A DNA stretch of 49,661 nucleotides from Alphaproteobacteria bacterium (GTDB taxonomy: Bacteria > Pseudomonadota > Alphaproteobacteria > GCA-2731375). Positions 1 to 11,923 of this stretch are shown piece after piece. Under the pieces are notes generated by a model that worked only from the letters and a program-made list of their open reading frames with translations, did not search any database and was not told where the DNA came from. Location of the stretch: positions 1-49,661 of the forward strand of contig JASLMY010000008.1 in NCBI GenBank assembly GCA_030746295.1, in the 5' to 3' direction. Numbering within the stretch: position 1 is the stretch's first letter; each line of letters opens with the position of its first letter. Both the position numbers and the translations under genes were made by a program.

Positions 1-67
<67 letters not shown>

Positions 68-107
68 GGGCCGCAAAGCAAGCCTCGAGAAACCAACACC
101 AAGCTTC

Positions 108-135
108 AAGGGCCGCCTTCGGGCGGCCCTTTTTT
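108..135 (+). terminator. Intrinsic terminator of the groEL operon
   Basis: A perfect 10-bp stem (AAGGGCCGCC / GGCGGCCCTT) closes on a TTCG tetraloop and runs into a six-T tract at 130-135. It lies between the convergent groEL and sensor kinase genes; the T tract orients it for the plus strand. Confidence 0.9.
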
Positions 136-148
136 CATGGTGTGCCGC

Positions 149-1630
149 TCAACCGGTGGCGGCGATCGCCGGCAATTCGAAGGTGAAGGCGGTGCCTTGA
201 TGCTCGGCGCTCTCGACCGCGATGGTGCCGCCGTGCAGCTCCAGGATGCGGGCGACGATGGCGAGGCCGAGGCCGGCGCTTTCCGGCGCGTCGCTCCGGG
301 CCCCGCCGCCGCGGTAGGTACGCTCGAATACGTGCTCCAGGTCGGCCGCCCGGATGCCGCGGCCGGTATCGCTGACCCGGGCCTGAATGCGATCGGGGCC
401 CGGGATCAGGGTCAGGCAGATCCGGCCACCGTCGTCGGTATACTTGATGGCGTTCTCGATCAGGTTCTCCAAGACCCGCTCGATGAGGCCAATGTCGCCG
501 GCGACGAAGGGCGCCCTCTCGGGCAACTCGGTCTCCAGCCGAAGGCCGCGCTCGCGCGCCGCCAGCACGTACTTTTGGCTCACGTCCTGGACCAGCTCGC
601 CGAGCGAGAAGGGCTCGAAATCGAGCGCCGCATCCCGGTTCTCCAGGCGGGCCAGTTCGAAGAGCTCGCCGATCAGCCGGCTCAACCGCTCGGCATGTTG
701 CAGGGCCAAGCCGAGATATTGACGCCGCTCGGCCTCGTCCAGGCTGTCGTCCTTCATCTGCAGCGTCTCGAGATAGCCCCTGAGCGTCGCCATCGGCGTT
801 CTGAGGTCGTGGCTGATGTTGGCGACCAGCTCGCGCCGGCCTGCGTCCGCCCGCTCCAGCTCTTGGATCTGGGCGACGATCTGCGCCGACATCCGCCGGA
901 AGGCGTCGCTCAATTGGTCGATCTCGTCGCCGTCGTCGGCAGCGCCCTCGTCGAGCTCGGGCAGGACCTGGAAGTCGCTCCGTTGAAAGCGCTCCACCGC
1001 TTGCGTCAGCCGTCTGAGGCGCCGCGTCAGCCAGTGGAACGAGACGACGCCGAGCAACAGGGTGATGATGCCGCCTGCGAGCGTCACGCCGAGGCCGAGG
1101 CGGAGGATATAGCTACCTTGGAACATGTCCCGGACGGTCTCGTAGGCGGTGCCGCCCAGCACGATATAGAGATAGCCCTCGATTCCCTTCGGCCCCTGGA
1201 TCGGGGCGGCGGAAAAGACCTTCTGTCGGCCTGCGTCGCGGGGGTCGTCTCCGAGCACCGGAAAAGTCGGCTCTCGCTCGAGGAAAGCCTCGACCGGCGC
1301 CAGCGCCACGGCCTCGCGCACCACCTTGCCGGGCGGCGCGCTGAAGGCCAGAATCCGGCCCTCGCGGTCCAAGAGGTAGACCTCGATCGAGGGGTTGATC
1401 ACCATCAGGTTGTCGAAGAGTTTCTTCAGCACCGCCTCGTTGACGCCGTCGCCCAGCATCAGCTTCTCATGCCCGACGATCTCGGCTGCCAGGCCGCGGT
1501 TCAAGAGCTGGCTCACCTCCTGGACGTAGAGCCGGCCGGCCAGCGTCGCGGCGGCGACGAAGAAGCCGCCGGCGACCGCCAGCAGCACCAGAAGCATGGC
1601 CGCCAGCTTGCGATCGAGCCGCCGGATCAT
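149..1630 (-). CDS. Sensor histidine kinase (HAMP, HisKA, HATPase)
   Basis: This is a 493-residue membrane sensor kinase that should phosphorylate the response regulator encoded just upstream. A membrane helix spans about residues 9-32, a periplasmic sensor region about 33-175, and a second helix about 176-198. A HAMP linker with the acidic patch ELDEGAADDGDE follows. The H-box ELVANISHDLRTP puts the phospho-accepting His near 274. The ATPase part has an N-box (NLIENAIKYTDDGG), DTGRGI and GLGLAIV. The start overlaps the regulator stop as ATGA, so the pair is co-translated. The stimulus is unknown. It is convergent with groEL, whose terminator separates them. Confidence 0.93.
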   Translation of the reverse strand: MIRRLDRKLAAMLLVLLAVAGGFFVAAATLAGRLYVQEVSQLLNRGLAAEIVGHEKLMLGDGVNEAVLKKLFDNLMVINPSIEVYLLDREGRILAFSAPPGKVVREAVALAPVEAFLEREPTFPVLGDDPRDAGRQKVFSAAPIQGPKGIEGYLYIVLGGTAYETVRDMFQGSYILRLGLGVTLAGGIITLLLGVVSFHWLTRRLRRLTQAVERFQRSDFQVLPELDEGAADDGDEIDQLSDAFRRMSAQIVAQIQELERADAGRRELVANISHDLRTPMATLRGYLETLQMKDDSLDEAERRQYLGLALQHAERLSRLIGELFELARLENRDAALDFEPFSLGELVQDVSQKYVLAARERGLRLETELPERAPFVAGDIGLIERVLENLIENAIKYTDDGGRICLTLIPGPDRIQARVSDTGRGIRAADLEHVFERTYRGGGARSDAPESAGLGLAIVARILELHGGTIAVESAEHQGTAFTFELPAIAATG

Positions 1631-2343
1631 GGTCCCGCGCCCTCGATCCGGTCGTTGAACTTGTAGCCGACGCCCCAGACGGTGAGAACGTAGTCCGGCT
1701 TCGCCGGATCGCGCTCGATCTTGGCGCGCAGCCGGTTGATGTGGGAGTTGACCGTATGCTCGTAGCCGGCATGGCCGTAGCCCCAGACCAGGTCCAGAAG
1801 CTGGGCCCGGGTGTAGACCCGCCCCGGATGACGGGCGAACTGGGTAAGCAAGTCGAATTCCTTGGCGGTGAGCTCGATCCGCTGGCCGCGCACGGTGACC
1901 TGTCGTTTCGACAGGTCGATCGCCATGTCGGCGGCGGCCAGGGACTCGGCCGGCGTCTCGGCCGCCTGGCCCGAGAGCTCGACGCGGCGGAAGATCGCCT
2001 TCACCCGCGCCAACAGCTCGCGCACGTTGAACGGCTTGGTGAGGTAGTCGTCGGCGCCGACCTCGAGGCCGACGACCCGGTCGACCTCGTCGCTCTTCGC
2101 CGTCAGCATCAGGATCGGGGTGTAGTTCGCCTGCCGCCGCAGCTGCCGGCAGACCTCCAAGCCCTCGACGCCCGGCAGCATCAGGTCGAGGATGATGAGG
2201 TCGAAACGCCCGCTCTCGGCCTTCTCCAGCCCTTGCGTCCCGTCGGCGGCCGAGCGGACCTCGCAGCCCAGGTCGCGCAGATGCAGGCGCAGCAGTTCCC
2301 GGAGGTCCCGATTGTCCTCGATGATCAAGATCCGGCGGGCCAT
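1627..2343 (-). CDS. OmpR/PhoB-family response regulator
   Basis: A 238-residue two-domain regulator. The receiver domain (about 1-120) has the acidic pair E9/D10, phospho-acceptor Asp53 in LDLMLP, Thr81 and Lys103 (LTKPF). The C-terminal winged helix (about 140-235) includes LTAKEFDLL, YTRAQLLDLVWG and a recognition helix ending in VLTVWGVGYKF, as in OmpR/PhoB proteins. It is cognate to the kinase that overlaps its stop codon. The gene is divergent from htpG across about 200 bp, so it may control its own operon, htpG, or both. That role is inference; targets cannot be read from the sequence. Confidence 0.94.
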   Translation of the reverse strand: MARRILIIEDNRDLRELLRLHLRDLGCEVRSAADGTQGLEKAESGRFDLIILDLMLPGVEGLEVCRQLRRQANYTPILMLTAKSDEVDRVVGLEVGADDYLTKPFNVRELLARVKAIFRRVELSGQAAETPAESLAAADMAIDLSKRQVTVRGQRIELTAKEFDLLTQFARHPGRVYTRAQLLDLVWGYGHAGYEHTVNSHINRLRAKIERDPAKPDYVLTVWGVGYKFNDRIEGAGP

Positions 2344-2471
2344 GTCTCGTCTCGTTCTCGGCTCTGTCGACGGCGCGGAAGATAGGCCGGCAATTTCACG
2401 AAAGTATCACTTTTGGCGCGATCGCGGGGCGCCTGTGCGATATGGTCGCGCCTTCGGCCGGCCTCAAAGGC

Positions 2472-2501
2472 CTTGAAGCAGCGCCCGAAATCGCACATAT
2501 C
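2472..2501 (+). promoter_or_regulatory. Possible heat-shock (RpoH-type) promoter of htpG
   Basis: CTTGAA at 2472-2477 and CATAT at 2496-2500 are separated by 18 bases. This resembles the alphaproteobacterial sigma-32 promoter (CTTGAA, then a C-TAT-like -10). It lies about 40 bases before the htpG start. htpG is a classic RpoH target in other proteobacteria. The -10 match is partial, so this is a candidate. Confidence 0.42.
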
Positions 2502-2542
2502 GACGGCGTCGCATTGAACCTGGACGGGAGGATAGACGACAG

Positions 2543-4408
2543 ATGAGTGAGGAAAGGCTCGCCTTTCAGGCCGAGGTCTCTCGGCTGCTCAAGCTCATGG
2601 TGCATTCGGTCTACTCGGAGAAGGAGATCTTCCTGCGCGAGCTGATCTCGAACGCGTCCGATGCTTGCGACAAGCTGCGCTACGAGGCCTTGACCAAGCC
2701 GGAGCTGGCCGCCGACGATCCCGAGTTCCGGGTCCGCGTCGTCGTCGATGCCAAGGCCCGCACGATCGAGGTCGCCGACAACGGCATCGGCATGAGCCGG
2801 GACGAGCTGATCTCCGAGCTCGGCACCATCGCCCGCTCGGGCACCGGCGCCTTCCTCGAGCAGTTGACCGGCGACGATGCCAAGGACGTGGCGCTCATCG
2901 GCCAGTTCGGCGTCGGCTTCTACTCGGTCTTCATGGTCGCCGACACGGTCGAGGTGACGAGCCGGCGGGCCGGAGAGGCGGCGGCCTGGCGCTGGTCTTC
3001 GGACGGCGGCGGCGAGTTCACCGTCACCGAGGCGGAACGGCCGGGCTGCGGCACCAGCGTCGTCGTCCATCTGGCCAAGGACGAAAAACGCTGGCTGGAG
3101 CCGGAGACGATCCGCGCCATCGTCAAGACCTATTCCGACCACATCGCGCTTCCCATCGTCCTCGTCGAGGGCGAGACGGAAGAGACCGTGAACCAGGCCT
3201 CGGCGCTTTGGACCCGGCCGAAGAGGGAGATCGAGGAAGAGCAATACAAGGAATTCTACCACCACGCCGGGCACGCCTTCGACGACCCTTGGCTTACCAT
3301 CCACTACAAGGCCGAAGGCAAGATCGAGTACGCGGTGCTGTTGTTCGTGCCCTCGGCCAAGCCCTACGACCTCTACGATCCGAGCCGCAAGAACCGGGTC
3401 AAGCTCTACGTCAAACGGGTCTTCATCACCGACGACTGCCAGGAGCTGATCCCGCCCTACCTCAGGTTCCTGAAGGGCGTCGTCGATTCCGAGGACCTGC
3501 CGCTCAACATCTCCCGCGAGATGCTGCAGGCGAGCCCGGTGCTGGCCCGGCTCAAGACCGCGATCACGCGCCGCGTCCTGAACGAGTTGAAGAAGAAGGC
3601 GGAGAAGGCGCCCGAGGACTACGCGGCGTTCTGGGAGGGCTTCGGCGCCGTCCTCAAGGAGGGCATCTACGAGGACGAGGCCCGGCGCGACGACATTCTG
3701 GCGCTGGCCCGCTTCCACTCCACCGCCGGCGACGAGGCGACCAGCCTCGACGCCTATCTGGAGCGGGCCAAGGAGGGCCAGCAGGCGATCTACTACATCA
3801 GCGGCGACGACCTGGAGGCCTTGCGCCAGAGCCCGCAGATCGAGGGCTACCGCGCCCGTGGCATCGAGGTGTTGCTGCTGACCGACGCGGTTGACAACTT
3901 CTGGCTGACCTCGGTCGACGCCTATGCCGAGAAGCCCTTCCGCTCGGTGACCCGGGGGGCGGCGGACCTGGCCGAGATCGCGCCCGAAGGCGAGGCCGAG
4001 ACGCCGGCGGACGAGGTCCGCGAAGCCGATATCGCCACCGTGATCGTGGCCCTGAAACAGAGCCTCGGCGAGGCGGTCAAGGACGTCCGGGCTTCGGAGC
4101 GGCTGACCGACAGTGCGGTCTGTCTTGTCGCCGACGAGGGCGATCTCGACATGCATCTGGAGCGTCTCTTGAAGGCCCAGCAGCAGATCGATTTCGCCGC
4201 CACCCGAATTCTCGAGATCAATCCGCGTCACCAGCTGATCCGGGCCCTGGCCGAGCGCGTCAAGGGCGAGGGCGGCGGCGAGGCGCTGGCCGACGTCGCC
4301 CACCTGCTGCTCGACCAGGCCCGCATCGTCGAGGGCGAGAGCCTGCCCGATCCGGCCGCCTTCTCGCGCCGCCTGGCCGCGGTGATGGCAAGAGGCCTGG
4401 CGGCCTGA
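2543..4408 (+). CDS. htpG: Chaperone HtpG (Hsp90)
   Basis: A 621-residue cytosolic ATP-dependent chaperone of full family length. The N-terminal GHKL ATPase domain (about 1-215) shows Glu33/Asn37 in RELISNASDACDK, the ADP-binding DNGIGM near 79-84, and the lid glycines GQFGVGF near 120-126. The middle domain (about 230-500) contains LPLNISREMLQ and the conserved arginine region. The C-terminal dimerisation domain follows. It has no signal peptide and no eukaryotic MEEVD tail, as expected for bacterial HtpG. The ATG is preceded by GGGAGG (spacing about 11). It sits close to groEL, so chaperones cluster here. Confidence 0.97.
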   Translation: MSEERLAFQAEVSRLLKLMVHSVYSEKEIFLRELISNASDACDKLRYEALTKPELAADDPEFRVRVVVDAKARTIEVADNGIGMSRDELISELGTIARSGTGAFLEQLTGDDAKDVALIGQFGVGFYSVFMVADTVEVTSRRAGEAAAWRWSSDGGGEFTVTEAERPGCGTSVVVHLAKDEKRWLEPETIRAIVKTYSDHIALPIVLVEGETEETVNQASALWTRPKREIEEEQYKEFYHHAGHAFDDPWLTIHYKAEGKIEYAVLLFVPSAKPYDLYDPSRKNRVKLYVKRVFITDDCQELIPPYLRFLKGVVDSEDLPLNISREMLQASPVLARLKTAITRRVLNELKKKAEKAPEDYAAFWEGFGAVLKEGIYEDEARRDDILALARFHSTAGDEATSLDAYLERAKEGQQAIYYISGDDLEALRQSPQIEGYRARGIEVLLLTDAVDNFWLTSVDAYAEKPFRSVTRGAADLAEIAPEGEAETPADEVREADIATVIVALKQSLGEAVKDVRASERLTDSAVCLVADEGDLDMHLERLLKAQQQIDFAATRILEINPRHQLIRALAERVKGEGGGEALADVAHLLLDQARIVEGESLPDPAAFSRRLAAVMARGLAA

Positions 4409-4453
4409 TCGGAGGGGGCCTCGCCGGAAGCGCCCGGCGGCCGTGGCAAGGCC

Positions 4454-5128
4454 CTATTCGAAGCCGCGGAAGCGGGCGAAGCCCTCGACCGGTTCGCGCT
4501 CGGTTCTGAGCTGGTTGGCGGGGGCGCCCGCGTCCGCGTAGCCGAGCGACATGCCGCAGACGAGCGCCAGATCGCCCGGTACGCCGAGATGGCGGCGCAC
4601 GGGCTCGTGGAAGCGCCGCCAAGCGGCCTGCGGGCAGGTATCGAGGCCGCGCCCACGGGCCGCCAGCATGACGTTCTCGATGAACATGCCGTAGTCGAGT
4701 CGGCTGCCGCTCTCGATGACCCGATCGACGAAGAAGAAGAGCCCGACCGGGGCGCCGAAGAAGCGGAAGTTGTTCGCGTGTTGGCGCCGGCCGGCCTCGC
4801 GGTCGCCCTTCTCGACGCCGAGCAGCGAATAGAGGTCCCAACCGACCTTGCGCCGCCGGCCGCGGTAGGGCTCGGGCAAGCCGTCGGGATAGCTCTCCGT
4901 CTCCGCCCGGTGCGCCGGCGAATTGGCTTCGAAGAGGGCCACCACCTCGGCCACCAGCGCGTCCCTGACGGCGCCGCTGCAGGCATAAACCTGCCAGGGC
5001 TGGATGTTGGTGCCGCTCGGCGCCCGCGTGGCGACCTCGAGGATCTCGGCCACGGTCGGCCGCGGCACCGGCTTCGGCAGAAAGCCGCGCACGGAGCGGC
5101 GCGACAGGATGGCTTCGTCGACGTTCAT
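4454..5128 (-). CDS. Nitroreductase family FMN oxidoreductase
   Basis: A 224-residue protein of the NADPH:FMN nitroreductase fold, probably a cytosolic homodimer with bound FMN. The FMN phosphate-binding RRSVRGF lies at 10-16 and APSGTNIQPW at 36-45; a second FMN segment LAARGRGLDTCPQAAW follows. This pattern is closest to nitrobenzoate-type reductases. The physiological substrate is unknown; the family reduces nitroaromatics, quinones and similar acceptors. AAGGAC precedes the ATG at a normal distance. It is convergent with htpG with 45 bases between stops and no clear terminator. Confidence 0.88.
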   Translation of the reverse strand: MNVDEAILSRRSVRGFLPKPVPRPTVAEILEVATRAPSGTNIQPWQVYACSGAVRDALVAEVVALFEANSPAHRAETESYPDGLPEPYRGRRRKVGWDLYSLLGVEKGDREAGRRQHANNFRFFGAPVGLFFFVDRVIESGSRLDYGMFIENVMLAARGRGLDTCPQAAWRRFHEPVRRHLGVPGDLALVCGMSLGYADAGAPANQLRTEREPVEGFARFRGFE

Positions 5129-5245
5129 CTGTACTGGCGTCCTTGGGATCGGAATGGGCCTCGGGCACTGACGTGTCCGGCAGACGAATAATCGGGAATC
5201 CGGTCTGTTGTAAAGGTAAGTGCCGACGCTACCGGTCGGCGCGGC

Positions 5246-5992
5246 TCAAGAGTCGGATTCGGCGAGGTCCATCTCGGCCGCGCCGATGATGGCGCCGTGA
5301 CCGCCCAGCTGCACGATGATGGCGCAGCCGTCGCGACCGCCCTCGGCCAGATCGGCCAACGGGAAGGCGATCTCCATCGCCTCGCCGCGCCAGAGCCCGA
5401 CATTGGTGAGCTGGCGGACCACGTTGTAGTAGCTGAGTTGGCGGCCGCCGTTCTCGCCGCGCCGGATCGCCACCTCCCGAACGTTGTCGTATCGGGCCAG
5501 CCAGATCGTGGCATCGCCTTCTGCGGCGCCGGCCGAGAGCTTGACCAGCACGCGCTTGCCGTCCCGCATCATCTCGATGTCGGGGCCGGCACGGCGCTCG
5601 CGGCGCACCTTGTCGATCGCCCTCGTGACCTCGCCTTCGTCCGAGCCGACGGCGTGAATCGCGCCGCCGATCACCATTTGCGGCGTATAGACGCGACGAT
5701 CTTGCATCGCTGTGGCGTAGCTCCGTTGCCGCTCGGTATAGAGCGGACTGGCGAACGTGTCGCGCCAGCCGAGATAGTCCCAATAGTCCACATGGAAGGT
5801 GAGGCCGATCAGGTCCTCGCGCTTGGCCAGCCGCCCCAGATAGGCGTCGGCCGGCGGACAGGAGTTGCAGCCCTGACTGGTGAAGAGCTCGACCACCGTC
5901 TTCAACGGTTCGGCCTTGCCCGGGGTTGCCTGGAGGCCAGCCCAGAGGAGCAGCGCGAGTGCGGTCGTCAGAACGGTCGGGGGGGTTCTCAT
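5246..5992 (-). CDS. DUF1223 family secreted thioredoxin-like protein
   Basis: A 248-residue protein of the DUF1223 family. A signal peptide (about 1-27, hydrophobic VLTTALALLLWAGL ending ATPGKA) indicates periplasmic export. The mature N terminus carries VVELFTSQGCNSCPPAD, a thioredoxin-like strand followed by a CxxC pair (Cys42, Cys45). The rest matches the family pattern (LTFHVDYWDYLGW, YTPQMVIGG). No biochemical role is established for the family to my knowledge; a redox role is suggested only by CxxC. From memory, this family is often found beside acnA in alphaproteobacteria, as here. Confidence 0.87.
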   Translation of the reverse strand: MRTPPTVLTTALALLLWAGLQATPGKAEPLKTVVELFTSQGCNSCPPADAYLGRLAKREDLIGLTFHVDYWDYLGWRDTFASPLYTERQRSYATAMQDRRVYTPQMVIGGAIHAVGSDEGEVTRAIDKVRRERRAGPDIEMMRDGKRVLVKLSAGAAEGDATIWLARYDNVREVAIRRGENGGRQLSYYNVVRQLTNVGLWRGEAMEIAFPLADLAEGGRDGCAIIVQLGGHGAIIGAAEMDLAESDS

Positions 5993-6085
5993 GACGGCAG
6001 AGACTACCGAACTCGGCCGGTCAAGCGAAAATCACTTGTCGGTGATATGCCGCCTGCCGCGCCCCGATCGCCCGTCACGCGCGCC

Positions 6086-8776
<2,691 letters not shown>

Positions 8777-9103
8777 CTGGGGCTTCTCCTTGGATCGAGG
8801 TCTTATCGCGTCGCCGGGGCCGGGCGGCGCTCCGGTGCGCATACCTCTATGTAACGCGATTGCGTGGCGAATGCGATTCTGGAATGGCCGGCGCGCTTGA
8901 CCCAGAAAGGGTCGATGCTTTATTAGCCGAGCCCAATTGGAGTCCTGTTGAGAAGATCGAGTGAAACTCGGCGTCGGGAGGCTCGCTGCTTATCTTGATA
9001 TTGCGGGCTGGAGACGCGCCGGTGGTGCGTTGGGGTGCCGGACCGGGGCCTTTGGCTCCGGCTCCGGGCAACGCGTAACTTGTTGGTCGAAGGGTACTGG
9101 TCT
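8777..9103. other. Intergenic region between acnA and the ligase/importer operon
   Basis: About 327 bases between divergent genes. It holds the ribosome binding site of acnA and one candidate plus-strand promoter (8897-8926). No convincing small gene, RNA or long inverted repeat was seen. Confidence 0.7.
8897..8926 (+). promoter_or_regulatory. Candidate promoter of the ligase/importer operon
   Basis: TTGACC at 8897-8902 (5 of 6 to the sigma-70 -35) is followed after 18 bases by TATTAG at 8921-8926 (4 of 6). It would give a leader of about 170 bases before the ligase start at 9104. No other good promoter was seen in this gap. Confidence 0.4.
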
Positions 9104-11077
9104 ATGGCGGACAACGACGCGGCCATCGCCGCATATGACACGAGCCCGAAACTGTTGCTGCGGCACGCCCGCGAACGCGGGCAGCAACCGGCCTTTCGCG
9201 AGAAGGACTTGGGCATCTGGCAGACCTGGACCTGGAGCCAGATGGCGGAAGAGATACGGGCCCTGGCCTGCGGTCTCGCCGCGCTCGGCGTCGGCCGGCA
9301 AGATCGGGTCGCCATCATCGGCGACAATCGGCCGCAGCTCTACTGGGCCTTCGACGCGGTTCAGGCGATCGGCGCCGTGCCGGTGCCGCTCTACGCCGAC
9401 TCGGTCGCCGACGAGATGCGGTACGTTCTCGATCATGCCGAGGTCAAGACGGCGATCTGCGAGGATCAGGAGCAGATCGACAAGGTGATGTCGATCCGCG
9501 ACCAACTGCCGGCGATGGGGCACTTGATCTACGAGGACCCGCGGGGCCTGCGCAACTACACCCAAGATTTTGTTCATGGCCTCGAGACGTTGCAGGAGCA
9601 AGGCCGCGCCTACGACCGGGAACACCCGGACTTCTTCGAGACCGAGGTCGCCAAGGGCAAGGGCGAGGATATCGCCATCGTGGCCTACACCTCTGGCACC
9701 ACCGGCGACCCCAAGGGTGTGTTGTTGAGCTTCGACAACCTGCTGAACTCGGCCCGGTTGGCGGTCGAGATGGAGCATTTGAGCGAGAACGAGGTCATCC
9801 TGGCCTATTTGCCGCTGGCCTGGGTCGGCGATCATTTCTTCTCCGTCGCGATGCAGCGGATCGCCGGTTTCACGGTCAACTGTCCGGAAAGCTCGGATAC
9901 CGTGATGCTCGATCTCAAGGACATCGGGCCGACGCTCTTCCTGGCGCCGCCGGCGATCTTCGAGAATTTCCTGACCCAGATCCGTATCCGCATGGAGGAC
10001 GCGGGCTGGGTGCAGCGCAAGCTGTTCGACTTTTTTACCGACGTCGCGGCACGCTGCGGTATCGACATCCTGGAAGGGCGCTCGGTCAGCGCCTCGGACC
10101 GGCTGCTCTACCGGTTGGGCGCCCTATTGGTCTTCGGACCGCTAAAGGACAATCTGGGGCTGAGCCGGGCGCGCTTCGCCTATACCGGCGGCGCGCCGCT
10201 GGGCGAGGAGGTGTTCAACTTCTACCGCTCCGTCGGTCTCAACTTGAAGCAGCTCTATGGCCAGACCGAGTCGGCCGCCTACGTTTGCATTCAGCGCGAC
10301 GGCGACGTCAAGCCAGACACGGTGGGGCCGCCCTGCCCGGGCGTCGAGCTCAAGATCACCGATGAAGGCGAGATCGTCTACAAGAGCCCGGGCAATTTCA
10401 TCGGCTATTTCAAGAACGACGAAGCCACGGCCGAGACCTTGGACCAGGAAGGCTGGGTGCACACCGGAGATGCCGGCATCATCGACGACGACGGCCATCT
10501 CAAGATAATCGACCGGGCCAAGGACGTCGGCCACCTGGTCGACGGCACCCTCTTCGCGCCGCAATACATCGAGAACAAGCTGAAGTTCTCCCCCTTCATC
10601 CGTGAGGCCGTGGCGCACGGCGCGGAGCACGACTACGTCGCCTGCTTTCTCAACATCGACCTGGAGGCGGTCAGCAATTGGGCCGAGCGGCGCGGCATCT
10701 CCTATACCAACTACACCGACCTGGCGTCGCGCGACGAGGTCTACGACCTGATCCGCGAATGCATCGAAGAGACAAACCAAAGCTTGGCCCAGGATTCGGC
10801 GCTCAGGGGCTCGCAGGTCAAGCGTTTCCTGCTGCTCCACAAGGAACTCGACGCCGACGACGGCGAACTGACGCGGACCCGCAAGGTCCGGCGGCGGATC
10901 ATTGCCGACCGTTACGCGCCATTGATCGAGGCACTCTATTCCGACGCCGATCACGTCCTCATCGAATCCGAGGTGTCCTTCGAGGACGGCCGCAAGGGAC
11001 AACTGAGCGCCGATCTCAAGATCCGGGACTCCGGCACCTTTGGCGCCTCCGGCGCGGTCGAGCAGCAGGCGGCCTGA
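9104..11077 (+). CDS. AMP-binding long-chain-type acyl-CoA synthetase
   Basis: A 657-residue adenylate-forming ligase that should convert a carboxylic acid, ATP and CoA to an acyl-CoA. It shows the P-loop TSGTTGDPKG at 196-205, YGQTESA, the hinge-region VHTGDAGIIDDDGH and a C-terminal KVRRRIIADRY segment with the likely catalytic Lys. Length and the long C-terminal part resemble bacterial FadD15/FACL proteins rather than acetyl-CoA synthetase. The ATG at 9104 is chosen because homologous sequence starts there and AAGGG precedes it. The stop overlaps the next ATG (ATGA), tying it to the importer genes. The substrate is unknown; the family handles fatty and aromatic acids. Confidence 0.9.
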   Translation: MADNDAAIAAYDTSPKLLLRHARERGQQPAFREKDLGIWQTWTWSQMAEEIRALACGLAALGVGRQDRVAIIGDNRPQLYWAFDAVQAIGAVPVPLYADSVADEMRYVLDHAEVKTAICEDQEQIDKVMSIRDQLPAMGHLIYEDPRGLRNYTQDFVHGLETLQEQGRAYDREHPDFFETEVAKGKGEDIAIVAYTSGTTGDPKGVLLSFDNLLNSARLAVEMEHLSENEVILAYLPLAWVGDHFFSVAMQRIAGFTVNCPESSDTVMLDLKDIGPTLFLAPPAIFENFLTQIRIRMEDAGWVQRKLFDFFTDVAARCGIDILEGRSVSASDRLLYRLGALLVFGPLKDNLGLSRARFAYTGGAPLGEEVFNFYRSVGLNLKQLYGQTESAAYVCIQRDGDVKPDTVGPPCPGVELKITDEGEIVYKSPGNFIGYFKNDEATAETLDQEGWVHTGDAGIIDDDGHLKIIDRAKDVGHLVDGTLFAPQYIENKLKFSPFIREAVAHGAEHDYVACFLNIDLEAVSNWAERRGISYTNYTDLASRDEVYDLIRECIEETNQSLAQDSALRGSQVKRFLLLHKELDADDGELTRTRKVRRRIIADRYAPLIEALYSDADHVLIESEVSFEDGRKGQLSADLKIRDSGTFGASGAVEQQAA

Positions 11078-11889
11078 TGAGCGTGGCGGTGGAAGCCGGT
11101 CGAAGCGCCGGCGAGGTTATTCTGAGCGTCGAGAACATCAGCCTGTCCTTCGGCGCCGTGCAGGCCCTGATCGACGTCAGCTTCGACATCCGGCAGGGCG
11201 AGGTCCGCGCCATCATCGGACCAAACGGGGCCGGCAAGACCTCGATGCTGAACTGCGTCAACGGCTTCTACCACCCCCAGGAAGGCCGCATCATCTACAA
11301 GGGCATGGTGCGCCAGCAGATGAAGCCTTATGAGGCGGCGGCGCAGGGGATCTCGCGCACCTTCCAGAACGTGGCGTTGTTCCGCGGCATGACCACGCTC
11401 GACAACATCATGACCGGTCGAAATTTGAAGATGAACCGGTGGAAGACGAACTTGATTCCCGCTGCCTTCTACATTGGCTGGACGCGGAACGAGGAAACCG
11501 AGCATCGGGCCTTCGTCGAGCAAATCATCGACTTTCTCGAGATCGAGGCGATCCGCAAAACCCCTGTCGGGCGGCTGCCCTACGGTCTGCAAAAGCGCGT
11601 CGAGCTCGGCCGGGCCTTGGCCGCCGAGCCCGAGCTCTTGTTGCTCGACGAGCCGATGGCCGGCATGAACATCGAGGAGAAGCAGGACATGTGCCGCTTC
11701 GTCCTCGACGTCAACGAGGAGTTCGGCACCACCATCGCGCTCATCGAGCATGACATGGGCGTGGTCATGGACATCCCCGACCGGGTCGTGGTCCTGGACC
11801 ATGGCATCAAGATCGCCGATGGCACGCCGGACGAGGTGAAGAGCAACCAGGACGTGATCGACGCCTACCTCGGAGTCAGCCATGACTGA
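11077..11889 (+). CDS. LIV-type ABC transporter ATP-binding protein (LivG-like)
   Basis: A 270-residue ATPase, one of two powering the importer encoded here. Walker A is GPNGAGKTS (about residues 49-57) and Walker B LLLLDEP. The signature is the LivG-like LPYGLQKRVELGRAL rather than LSGGQ, and the switch His is in LIEHDMG. It has the long insertion after Walker A seen in LivG. The ATG overlaps the ligase stop. Its partners are the two permeases, the binding protein and a LivF-like ATPase downstream. Substrate specificity is not visible in this subunit. Confidence 0.93.
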   Translation: MSVAVEAGRSAGEVILSVENISLSFGAVQALIDVSFDIRQGEVRAIIGPNGAGKTSMLNCVNGFYHPQEGRIIYKGMVRQQMKPYEAAAQGISRTFQNVALFRGMTTLDNIMTGRNLKMNRWKTNLIPAAFYIGWTRNEETEHRAFVEQIIDFLEIEAIRKTPVGRLPYGLQKRVELGRALAAEPELLLLDEPMAGMNIEEKQDMCRFVLDVNEEFGTTIALIEHDMGVVMDIPDRVVVLDHGIKIADGTPDEVKSNQDVIDAYLGVSHD

Positions 11890-11923
11890 GGCGGCTTCGA
11901 TGCCCTTTGGAGGCGCTTAGAGC

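Noticed and set aside
137..1666. Long plus-strand open frame opposite the sensor kinase
   Set aside because: Composition is that of a shadow frame in high-G+C DNA; the minus strand encodes a complete histidine kinase.
2396..4303. Minus-strand frame of about 635 codons opposite htpG
   Set aside because: Shadow of htpG; low-complexity Leu/Gly/Asp/Val-rich product with no domain.
5188..5214. Possible minus-strand promoter of the nitroreductase gene (TTTACA, GATTAT)
   Set aside because: Spacing is 15 bases, and other spacings lose the -10 match.
6031..6046. Inverted repeat ATCAC-N6-GTGAT downstream of acnA
   Set aside because: Only five base pairs with a short T run on the minus strand; too weak to call as the acnA terminator or an operator.
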